Assembly (NCBI GenBank): GCA_016180645.1
Contig: JACPAV010000061.1
Location: forward strand, 1-15,299
DNA from: Nitrospirota bacterium
Lineage (GTDB): Bacteria > JACPQY01
Direction: 5' to 3'
DNA: 15,299 bases
The first letter of the stretch is position 1. Every line of letters starts with the position of its first letter. The notes beneath the pieces are model-generated. The model was not told the DNA's origin and did no database searches. It was given only the letters and a program-made list of their open reading frames with translations. The position numbers and the translations under genes were made by a program. This document shows positions 1 through 6,201 of this stretch, piece by piece.

Positions 1-80
1 GTCGCACGCCTGACAATCGATGAAAAAGAAACCTCGAAAACATACCCCCACGGCAGCCCCCGGAAAAGCCAAATTCACGC

Positions 81-160
81 CGGATTCAGGTTAAGGCTCC
101 GCTACAAGGGGAGGGCGAAGAAGGGATGGGGAGGGTGCAGCGGGTGGAGGGAAAGGGGAA
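81..160. repeat. Degenerate palindromic repeat cluster upstream of nfo
   Basis: Non-coding sequence before nfo. Bases 93-105 (AAGGCTCCGCTAC) recur exactly at 3197-3209, where they form half of a perfect hairpin; here the other half is degenerate. The purine-rich stretch that follows (about 106-160) has runs of GGGGAGGG and GGGATGGGG resembling one arm of the GC-rich hairpins at 4126-4201. I read this as decayed copies of dispersed intergenic repeats. No convincing gene lies in bases 1-251. Confidence 0.5.
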
Positions 161-216
161 GGTATTTGGATCGAGGGGTGGCCTCGGAAAAGTGTTTACG
201 CAACGCTCGATGGTTC

Positions 217-245
217 TGGAGTTTCGAGGTCAACATCGATAGACT
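217..245 (+). promoter_or_regulatory. Putative nfo promoter, leaderless geometry
   Basis: TGGAGT (217-222), a 17-bp spacer and TAGACT (240-245) precede the nfo ATG at 252, leaving only 6 nt after the -10. Transcription would start at or next to the A of ATG. No Shine-Dalgarno sequence lies before the start. The -35 is weak (3 of 6 to consensus); the main support is that the same layout recurs before the NHL lipoprotein and smc. Confidence 0.4.
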
Positions 246-251
246 CGGCCG

Positions 252-1133
252 ATGAGCAATCCCCATTCGCACCTCCTCCTTGGCGCGCATGAATCGATCG
301 CCGACGGATTTCATTCGGCCTGCGTGAGGGGGGAGGAGGATTCCTGCGAGGTCATCCAAATCTTCACCCGCAGCTCGCGCCAGTGGTCGGCGCCCAAGCT
401 GAACCCCGAAGACGTGTCCGAATGGGAGAATGCCGTGGCGCGATCCACCGCCCGGCCGTTCCTTGTTCACGATTCCTACCTCATCAACCTCGGCTCGCCG
501 AAGAAACGCATCCACGCCGCTTCGATGCGCGCGTTCAAGGACGAACTGGTTCGGGCCGAAGCCCTCTCGATCCCCAATCTGGTCATGCATCCCGGCGCGC
601 ACATGGGGGAGGGGGAAGAAGTCGCGCTGGAGCGCATCGCGGAGAGCATCACGAAAGCCATCCAGGAAACGTCAGGCCACCGCGTTCGCATTCTTCTCGA
701 AAACACGGCAGGCCAGGGCAGCACGGTGGGATATCGATTCGAACACCTGCGGCGGATCCTAGACCTTGTGAATAATGAAGACCGTATGGGGGTGTGTCTC
801 GATACATGCCATCTGTTCACATCGGGTTACGACATCCGCACGAGCGAGGGGTATCACCGCGTGTTCCAGGAGTTCGAGCGAATCGTCGGCCTAAAGTGGC
901 TCAAGGCCTTCCACTTGAACGATTCGAAGAAGCCACTCGATTCCCGCGTGGATCGTCACGAGCACATCGGGCTCGGTCATATCGGTCTCGATCCATTCCG
1001 ATGGCTGATGAACGACGAGCGGTTCGCCCACTTGGGCGGAGTATTGGAAACTCCAGTCCGCGAAAACCGCCGAACGTTCAAGGAGGATCTGGAGGTGCTT
1101 CGAGGCCTCAGGATCAACCCCAAATCGGCTTGA
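252..1133 (+). CDS. nfo: Endonuclease IV (apurinic/apyrimidinic endonuclease)
   Basis: This 293-residue protein is a complete endonuclease IV, the TIM-barrel enzyme that cuts DNA 5' of abasic sites and trims blocked 3' ends in base excision repair in the cytoplasm. All nine trinuclear-zinc ligands of the family are visible: His73, His113, Glu150, Asp184, His187, His221, Asp234, His236 and Glu266, with the same spacing as in the E. coli enzyme. Hallmark segments are MHPGAH (112-117), LLENTAGQG (148-156), LDTCH (183-187), FHLNDSK (220-226) and DRHEHIG (234-240). ATG 252 gives a normal family length and N-terminus; it has no Shine-Dalgarno sequence but sits 6 nt after a possible -10 box. The gene stands alone. 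Its stop codon (1131-1133) lies inside the -35 box proposed for the next gene. Identification is secure. Confidence 0.97.
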   Translation: MSNPHSHLLLGAHESIADGFHSACVRGEEDSCEVIQIFTRSSRQWSAPKLNPEDVSEWENAVARSTARPFLVHDSYLINLGSPKKRIHAASMRAFKDELVRAEALSIPNLVMHPGAHMGEGEEVALERIAESITKAIQETSGHRVRILLENTAGQGSTVGYRFEHLRRILDLVNNEDRMGVCLDTCHLFTSGYDIRTSEGYHRVFQEFERIVGLKWLKAFHLNDSKKPLDSRVDRHEHIGLGHIGLDPFRWLMNDERFAHLGGVLETPVRENRRTFKEDLEVLRGLRINPKSA

Positions 1134-1158
1134 CTTTGCGGCATCGCACGAGTAGCGT
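1130..1158 (+). promoter_or_regulatory. Putative promoter of NHL lipoprotein gene, leaderless geometry
   Basis: TTGACT (1130-1135, 5 of 6 to the sigma-70 -35) is followed by exactly 17 bp and TAGCGT (1153-1158), then 7 nt to the ATG at 1166. The start would fall 1 nt before or at the initiation codon, giving a leaderless mRNA. The -35 overlaps the nfo stop codon, so the lipoprotein gene would have its own promoter although it follows nfo by only 32 nt. No ribosome binding site precedes the ATG. Confidence 0.55.
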
Positions 1159-1165
1159 AGCCAGA

Positions 1166-3166
1166 ATGCGTACTTCTATGAAAACCTGTGGGAATCCCCG
1201 CGAGATCTCATTTCGACTCGGCGCCCTCGCCGCGTTGCCGCTCCTCATCGCGTCCTGCGGAGGCGGAGGAGGGGGCGGGGCGAAAACGGTCATCACCCAA
1301 AAGTGCCAACCAGACATTGAATGCACTCTCAAATACGAGCCCGAGATCAACGGCGCAAAGAAGCTGCTATTTGAGCTCTCTATCCCCGCAGGCGCACTGG
1401 AAGAGGCAGTGGAGATTTCGATCGAGAAATCGGACGAGGAAGACCCGGGGCTGTCTGCGGAAGCGACCTACAAGGTACTTCCGGAGTCGCTCAAGTTCGT
1501 CGCCGGCAAGAAGGCAGGTCTCATCCTGGGGTACGGAGAGGAACTTGACAAGCTCACGGAGGAACAGAAGCTCGAGCTGGCTCTCAGCGAAGAAGGGCTT
1601 CGGATTGGAAAAAGGAATCTTGAGGGAGGGTTCGACCTCGTGAAGGATTCCGGTCCTCCCCGCCTGGATGTGGATCAGATCACGGGCGAAGTGACCGGCC
1701 CCGGTGAATACGCCGTGGTGTACAACCCCCTCATTTTTTCCGTCTCTCCGGAAGTAGGGCGTCCGACCACCGTCGATCCAGCGGGCACGAAAACTGACGG
1801 TACGACCATCACGGTATCGGGGCTGAACTTCAAGGCTGATGAGGGCACTCTGGTTGTCATGTTCAACAAGATTCCGGTCACGGAGGACATCAAATATGCC
1901 GACGGCAAGGGCGACTCGGAATTCACCCTCATTCTGCCTGAGCTCTCCGCAGGAAAGAAGGAAGAGGACCTCAAAGGCGCGCTGACCATTACCGTGACGA
2001 ACAGCAGCGGCAAGAAACGGACAAGCAACGCTGTGATGTGGGGCTTCGGGACCGGATTCGACGCGGCGGTGTATGATTTGTCCATCTCGAAGGGCAAGCT
2101 GGCCCAGCCGGGATCGGAGTGCACGGAGGCCGAGTGTTTTACTCAGCCGTGGGGAATCGCCGTGGATCAATTTGATTGCATCTACGTCGCGGATTCCGCC
2201 AACCATCGCATCAAGAAATTTACGTCCTCGATCACGCCCGTGAGCAAAGATACGGCGTGCGTGGCATTCGATCCCACCGGAAGTGCCCCCACCTTCATGA
2301 TTGGGAAGAAGGGCGATCCCGCGGTGGACGACAAAGGCGCAAGCACCGAGATCGGAAAGGAACCCCTCTTTAACACGCCGTTGGGTCTGGCGGTGGATGT
2401 GAAGGGAAATATTTACGTGGCGGACAGTTTGAACCACCGGGTCGTCATGTTGGACAAACTCGGAAAGGTGGTCGCCCTCTTCGGCAAGTATGGAACCGGG
2501 ACCGACAAGACGACTGAGAAGGCAACCGAGGACGAGCTCAACCAGCCCTCCGGCATCGCCGTGGACCCGGATGGGAACCTATACGTTGTGGATACCCTCA
2601 ACAACCGGATCGTCTATTTCAAGATAACCACCGCGACGACCAAGAACGATAAGGACATCGAAACGACAACCACCACGGCGAAACAGGACACCGCCCGCAA
2701 GCTCGGACCCACTCTCGGCGATGCTGTGGGGAAGGCGACGGCCATCAACTTCCTGGGGGAACCTTCGGCCGTAGCCTACGACTCCGCCAGCACGCCGCAT
2801 CGAATTTTCTTTGCGGATCCCGGCAACTACCGGGTGGTCTACTTCAAGCGGAATGCGGACAAGAAGATCGATGAACTCGACAAGGCGGTCGGGCAGCCGG
2901 CCCGGACGAACGAAGGAAAGGATGATCTGTTCCTGAAGCCTGTCGGGGTGACGGTGGACATCCGCAGTTCAATCTACGTGGTGGACAAGCTCGCGGCCCG
3001 CGTTCAGAAGTTCGATCGCAGCGTCAGGGCTCTTCCAAGCTCGGTGGGGAATTCGAAGGACAGGACCCAGCTCTCCGAACCCACAACGATGGTCGTGGAT
3101 TCCAAGGCCAGCTTATATGTCCTCGACCGTGCGCTGAGCAAGGTCCAGAAGTTCTCGCCCCGTTAG
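1166..3166 (+). CDS. Lipoprotein with ZU5-like, IPT/TIG and six NHL repeats
   Basis: The 666-residue product starts with a lipoprotein signal peptide: Arg/Lys N-region, hydrophobic core (about 18-28) and lipobox I-A-S-C with the acylated Cys at 31. Seven glycines follow the Cys, and no Asp is at +2, so outer-membrane sorting is expected. Residues about 65-185 carry an IPAGAL motif (73-78) and look like a ZU5-type beta domain. Residues about 188-293 resemble an IPT/TIG immunoglobulin-like fold. Six NHL blades run from about 325 to the C-terminus; blade 1 reads GIAVDQFDCIYVADSANHRI and later ones decay (NYR, AAR, LSK). A Thr/Lys-rich insert (about 487-512) separates blades 3 and 4. A cell-surface binding propeller is inferred; no enzyme signature or ligand is evident. 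The frame is open upstream to 794, but that part overlaps nfo and lacks the signal peptide, so ATG 1166 (or 1178) is the start. Confidence 0.9.
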   Translation: MRTSMKTCGNPREISFRLGALAALPLLIASCGGGGGGGAKTVITQKCQPDIECTLKYEPEINGAKKLLFELSIPAGALEEAVEISIEKSDEEDPGLSAEATYKVLPESLKFVAGKKAGLILGYGEELDKLTEEQKLELALSEEGLRIGKRNLEGGFDLVKDSGPPRLDVDQITGEVTGPGEYAVVYNPLIFSVSPEVGRPTTVDPAGTKTDGTTITVSGLNFKADEGTLVVMFNKIPVTEDIKYADGKGDSEFTLILPELSAGKKEEDLKGALTITVTNSSGKKRTSNAVMWGFGTGFDAAVYDLSISKGKLAQPGSECTEAECFTQPWGIAVDQFDCIYVADSANHRIKKFTSSITPVSKDTACVAFDPTGSAPTFMIGKKGDPAVDDKGASTEIGKEPLFNTPLGLAVDVKGNIYVADSLNHRVVMLDKLGKVVALFGKYGTGTDKTTEKATEDELNQPSGIAVDPDGNLYVVDTLNNRIVYFKITTATTKNDKDIETTTTTAKQDTARKLGPTLGDAVGKATAINFLGEPSAVAYDSASTPHRIFFADPGNYRVVYFKRNADKKIDELDKAVGQPARTNEGKDDLFLKPVGVTVDIRSSIYVVDKLAARVQKFDRSVRALPSSVGNSKDRTQLSEPTTMVVDSKASLYVLDRALSKVQKFSPR

Positions 3167-3186
3167 AGGTTTCCTCGAGTGGTTTC

Positions 3187-3209
3187 GCGGAGCCTGAAGG
3201 CTCCGCTAC
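3187..3209. repeat. Hairpin repeat between convergent genes, possible terminator
   Basis: A perfect 8-bp stem, GCGGAGCC (3187-3194) with GGCTCCGC (3199-3206), closes a TGAA loop. It lies in the 107-bp gap between the lipoprotein gene and the convergent phosphatase gene. There is no T-run on either side, so it is not a textbook intrinsic terminator, although a convergent gap is where one is expected. Its right half plus flank (3197-3209) is repeated exactly at 93-105, so it is probably a dispersed repeat that may help end both transcripts. Confidence 0.55.
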
Positions 3210-3273
3210 GGAATCATCGTTTCTCCCTTGTAGCCGGCCTTTTGGGGTCCTCGTCGAACCGCCCCTGAATGAG

Positions 3274-4098
3274 CTACAGTCTCGTCAACTCCACCAGGAC
3301 AACGGTGATGTTGTCCATCCCACCCGCGATCTTCGCGCGCTCGATCAGGTCATCGGCCATCGTGTCGAGGTTGTCCCCGCTCAGCGCCTCCAGGATTTCG
3401 TCCGCACGGATCATATTCGTCAGGCCGTCCGAGCAAAGCAGGTAGCGGTCTTTCTCGCGCAGTTCGTTCTGGAAAACATCCACGTCCACGTGCTCGTCAA
3501 GCCCCACGCATCGCGTCACCACATTTTTCAAATAGTGGGCCTCCGCCTCCACACTGGATAGCCGCCCCTCGCGAACCTGCTCCTGGACCCACGAGTGGTC
3601 CTGGGTTACGAGATGGAGTTCTCCCTCCCGGACCAGGTAGGTGCGGCTGTCTCCGAGGTTGGCGACGTAGGTGTACAAGCCGTCCTCATTCGCCGGGTCC
3701 ACCCACAAGGATGTGAGCGTGGTCCCCATGCCTTTGTATTTCGGATTGTTCTTGGCGTACTCGTAAACGATGCGGTTGGCTTCCTCCATCGACTTCCGCA
3801 GGATGACTTCGTGTGCGTCCCGAGGGGCGGCCGGTCCTTTGAACGCGCGGGTGAGACGGTGGAAGAGCGGTTGCCGCTGGGTGGATTCCGGATCATCCGC
3901 CGAACGCTCTCGCACATGTCGCAGGAGGCCGTCTTGAAGCCCCTTGACACAGAGTTGGCTCGCCAGTCCCCCGCCGATGTGTCCGCCCATGCCGTCGGCC
4001 ACGGCGTAGAGACCCATTTCCTCATTCACGAGGAAGGAGTCCTCGTTCTTCTCGCGCCAGTTGCCGATGTCCGTTCGAGCCGCATGCCGGATGATCAT
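3274..4098 (-). CDS. PP2C-family serine/threonine protein phosphatase
   Basis: This 274-residue soluble protein is a complete bacterial PP2C (PPM) metal-dependent phosphatase of the Stp/PrpC type, which removes phosphate from Ser/Thr residues, usually opposing Hanks-type kinases. Metal-site motifs are present in order: NED (18-20), ADGMGGH (34-40, Asp35), GMGTT, NLGDSR, SDGL (Asp224) and GGMDN (Asp262). A roughly 30-residue charged insert (ERSADDPESTQRQ...) follows the first part of the core. ATG 4098 gives MIIRHAARTDIG, the usual beginning of the family; the frame stays open to 4320, but that extension translates the palindromic repeats upstream and is rejected. The gene is last in the minus-strand run, 136 nt after pmbA and separated from it by a repeat pair. 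No kinase is in the window, so the partner is unknown. No clear Shine-Dalgarno sequence is visible. Confidence 0.93.
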   Translation of the reverse strand: MIIRHAARTDIGNWREKNEDSFLVNEEMGLYAVADGMGGHIGGGLASQLCVKGLQDGLLRHVRERSADDPESTQRQPLFHRLTRAFKGPAAPRDAHEVILRKSMEEANRIVYEYAKNNPKYKGMGTTLTSLWVDPANEDGLYTYVANLGDSRTYLVREGELHLVTQDHSWVQEQVREGRLSSVEAEAHYLKNVVTRCVGLDEHVDVDVFQNELREKDRYLLCSDGLTNMIRADEILEALSGDNLDTMADDLIERAKIAGGMDNITVVLVELTRL

Positions 4099-4125
4099 GG
4101 TCGTAGGCCTGCACCCCCACCCACA

Positions 4126-4201
4126 CCCTCCCCCTTCGAGGGGGAGGGGAACAAAGGTTCGCGCCGCTCCCTCTCGTCCCTTCCCCCCTTGAGGGGGAAG
4201 G
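4126..4201. repeat. Inverted pair of REP-like GC-rich hairpins
   Basis: Two related palindromes fill the pmbA-phosphatase gap. The first pairs CCCTCCCCCT (4126-4135) with AGGGGGAGGG (4139-4148) across a 3-nt loop. The second pairs CCTTCCCCC (4179-4187) with GGGGGAAGG (4193-4201). The pyrimidine-rich tail left of the first (CACCCCCACCCACACC) reappears as its complement to the right of the second, so the two units lie in opposite orientation, like a REP/BIME pair. Such elements are common in Gram-negative genomes and can stabilise upstream mRNA or weaken read-through. Here that would uncouple pmbA from the phosphatase gene. Confidence 0.75.
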
Positions 4202-4234
4202 TGGGGATGGGGGGTGCTGAAAGGATGGTCATGG

Positions 4235-5593
4235 TCAGTTCCCGCTGATCTGAAGGTTTGAGACGAGGAGCGAGGGGGAGCCGATCGATCCCATGAATCG
4301 GAGGTCGTTGGCCACGGCATCCACGTGCTTGAAAAGCGTTTTCAGGTTCCCCGCAATCCCGAATCCGCGAAGGGGGCCGGCGGGCTTCCCTTTCGCAATC
4401 TCCTGCCCCACGGCGCCGAGCGAGAATTCGCCCGAAATTGGATCTGCCGTGTGGAGGCCGATGACCTCCGTGATGAGCACGCCGCTTCCGCACTCTGAAT
4501 GGAGACGGTCCGGAGACCACGTTCCGGCTTCCACGTGCAAGTTGGAGGGTGCGAGGACGGGGGCAGATTGGCTCGCGCCGCGCCGCGCGTTTCCCGTCGA
4601 GCCGCGCCGGCTCTTGTTGCCCCAGTAAGTGTCGCAGAGGAGGGTGCGAAGCAGGCCTCGTTCCACAACCGTGGAGCGCTGGGCCGGCACGCCTTCGCCG
4701 TCGAAGGGCGCCGCGTTCGCCCCGCGGGTTTCCAAGCCATTGTCGACCAGCGTGAGATGTTTCGAGAGGATCAACCGGCCCACCGCATCGCCCCAAAGCG
4801 ACTTCTTCTTCATCGTATTCTCGACGAGAAACGAGGGCGCAAGGAGGGATAGAAATTCGGCGGCCACGTGGTTTTCCAGGACCACGGGACACTCCCGGGT
4901 TTTCGGAACACGGCCTCCCAGTCGGGATACGGCTTTGCGGGCGACTTTTTTCCCGAGCGCTTCGGCGTCGAGTTCGTGGAGAAACGAGGAAAATTGGAAA
5001 TCCCACGCGTTTTCCGATTCTCCGCCTTTCTCCGCCACGGCCATGAGACTCAGACTGCAATAGGTTTTCGAGTAACTCGACTGGAGTCCGTTCGAATTGG
5101 CGAGATAGACCGTTCCGAAGATCTCATCGTAGGCGGACTTCCGAACGCGCTTCACGGCCCGGTGGGCCCGGAGCGAGGAGGCTTCCAGCTCGAGCGCGAG
5201 CTTGATCTTCTCCTCATCGGGCGTGGAAGGGACGTGTGCGTCGTACAGGTTGACCGCGGGGAGTGGTGCGGGTGTCGACTTGGGGAAGGCATGGTGTTCG
5301 TCCGCATCCAGGCACCGAGCCGTTCCCGCGGCAAATTGAAGCGCCCGGCGCACGGCATCCGGCGTGAGTTGAGTGGCATATGAAAAGCCCATGCGTCCGT
5401 CTAGAAGGAGGCGGACCCCTAGGGTCGTCGTCTCTGCACGGTCTCTCGCATGGATCTCCTGCCCTTTGACTTCGATGCTTTGCTCCGCGAGATGGGCTAC
5501 GTAGGCTTCCCACTGGCGGGCCTTGAGGCGCCTGGATTCGATCAGGATCGTTTCCAGGATCCGTTCAATCGCGCCCTCTTCCAAAGCCTGCAC
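4235..5593 (-). CDS. pmbA: TldE/PmbA-family metalloprotease subunit
   Basis: This 452-residue protein matches the TldD/PmbA (peptidase U62) family and has the length of E. coli PmbA (TldE). TldE pairs with TldD in a cytoplasmic protease that degrades unfolded peptides and matures ribosomal peptides such as microcins. Family landmarks include PFDGEGVPAQRSTVVERGLL, the region ending SNLHVEAG, and HTADPISGEFSLGAVGQEI near the C-terminus. The HExxxH zinc motif that marks TldD is absent, so this is the non-metal-binding subunit; the HELDA stretch does not complete the motif. The start is GTG 5593, 2 nt after the argA stop, with GGGAG about 8 nt upstream, implying translational coupling to argA. 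No tldD is in the window, so it must lie elsewhere if the heterodimer forms. Confidence 0.93.
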   Translation of the reverse strand: MQALEEGAIERILETILIESRRLKARQWEAYVAHLAEQSIEVKGQEIHARDRAETTTLGVRLLLDGRMGFSYATQLTPDAVRRALQFAAGTARCLDADEHHAFPKSTPAPLPAVNLYDAHVPSTPDEEKIKLALELEASSLRAHRAVKRVRKSAYDEIFGTVYLANSNGLQSSYSKTYCSLSLMAVAEKGGESENAWDFQFSSFLHELDAEALGKKVARKAVSRLGGRVPKTRECPVVLENHVAAEFLSLLAPSFLVENTMKKKSLWGDAVGRLILSKHLTLVDNGLETRGANAAPFDGEGVPAQRSTVVERGLLRTLLCDTYWGNKSRRGSTGNARRGASQSAPVLAPSNLHVEAGTWSPDRLHSECGSGVLITEVIGLHTADPISGEFSLGAVGQEIAKGKPAGPLRGFGIAGNLKTLFKHVDAVANDLRFMGSIGSPSLLVSNLQISGN

Positions 5594-5595
5594 GG

Positions 5596-6048
5596 TTACA
5601 ACTCCCGGATGACGGCGATTTCCTGGCAGTCCTTAAACCGCGAGCAGTAGACACAGTCTTTCCACACCTTCTGTGGAAAGCTGAGACGATCGGCCACGGC
5701 GAATCCGGTCCGCTTGAAAAACTCGGGCCGGTAGGTGAGTGCGAACACCCGGCGCAGGCCGAGTTTGCGCGCCTGCCGCAGGCAGCGCCGCACGAGTTTG
5801 ATGCCCCAATCCTGGCCGCGATGGCCGGCGTCGACCACGAGCGATCGGATCTCGCACAACTCCGGAGAGTAGATTTTGAGGGCGCACGTTCCGATCATAC
5901 TCCTCGATCGGTTGGTTGCCACGACAATGGTGGGGAGGTCCTTCGTGATGTCCTCCTCGTCGCGCGGCAGGATTTCCCCCCTTTGCGCCTCCTGCGAGAT
6001 GAGACGCAGGATTTTCGGGATGTCCGAGGTGGTGGCGGGACGGATCAT
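5596..6048 (-). CDS. argA: Short ArgA-type N-acetyltransferase (probable N-acetylglutamate synthase)
   Basis: This 150-residue protein is a single GNAT acetyltransferase domain. It has the ALKIYSPELCEIRSLVV strand, an acetyl-CoA loop region (DAGHRGQDWGIKLV; the usual R/Q-x-x-G-x-G/A is degenerate as RGQDWG) and FALTYRPEFFKRTGF. The C-terminus ends in a Cys motif, FPQKVWKDCVYCSRFKDCQE. From family knowledge, that combination marks the stand-alone short ArgA proteins of Deltaproteobacteria and relatives, which acetylate glutamate in the first step of arginine synthesis without the amino-acid-kinase domain of E. coli ArgA. A different GNAT substrate cannot be excluded. The ATG at 6048 follows a GAGGGTGGTGGG stretch and lies inside one arm of a large dyad (6044-6119). 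It is followed 2 nt later by pmbA. Confidence 0.8.
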   Translation of the reverse strand: MIRPATTSDIPKILRLISQEAQRGEILPRDEEDITKDLPTIVVATNRSRSMIGTCALKIYSPELCEIRSLVVDAGHRGQDWGIKLVRRCLRQARKLGLRRVFALTYRPEFFKRTGFAVADRLSFPQKVWKDCVYCSRFKDCQEIAVIREL

Positions 6049-6119
6049 CCCACCACCCTCTTCAAAATCTCACATTTCAAATTTGAAATCTCAAATTCGG
6101 AGGAAGGGGGTGGGATCAT
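6044..6119. repeat. 76-bp palindromic (MITE-like) element at the argA start
   Basis: A perfect 16-bp palindrome, ATTTCAAATTTGAAAT (6074-6089), sits at the exact centre of a larger imperfect dyad. Outer arms 6044-6063 and 6100-6119 match at 16 of 20 positions, and about 29 of 38 positions pair over the whole element. It is AT-rich in the middle and GC-rich at the arms. The left arm contains the argA start codon and its purine-rich leader, so in the argA message the ribosome site would be paired. It looks like a small non-coding palindromic insertion that now forms the recN-argA gap. Confidence 0.65.
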
Positions 6120-6201
6120 GGCCTGCGACTCGGCAAGGAATTCCTTCTCAAACGACACGGCGGGGAACGGCGAAACTCCCATCCGAACGGATCGGTCGAT
6201 G

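Noticed and set aside
102-602. 166-codon minus-strand open frame overlapping nfo
   Set aside because: It is antisense to nfo and ends in low-complexity repeat sequence with no motif.
794-1165. N-terminal extension of the lipoprotein frame
   Set aside because: It overlaps nfo out of frame and would bury the signal peptide; ATG 1166 directly precedes it.
1367-2437. 356-codon open frame antisense to the NHL lipoprotein gene
   Set aside because: It is a mirror of the lipoprotein coding sequence with no domain; the plus-strand product has a lipobox and repeats.
4099-4320. N-terminal extension of the phosphatase
   Set aside because: The translated extension is the palindromic repeat pair plus the pmbA 3' end; the PP2C fold begins at MIIRHAARTDIG.
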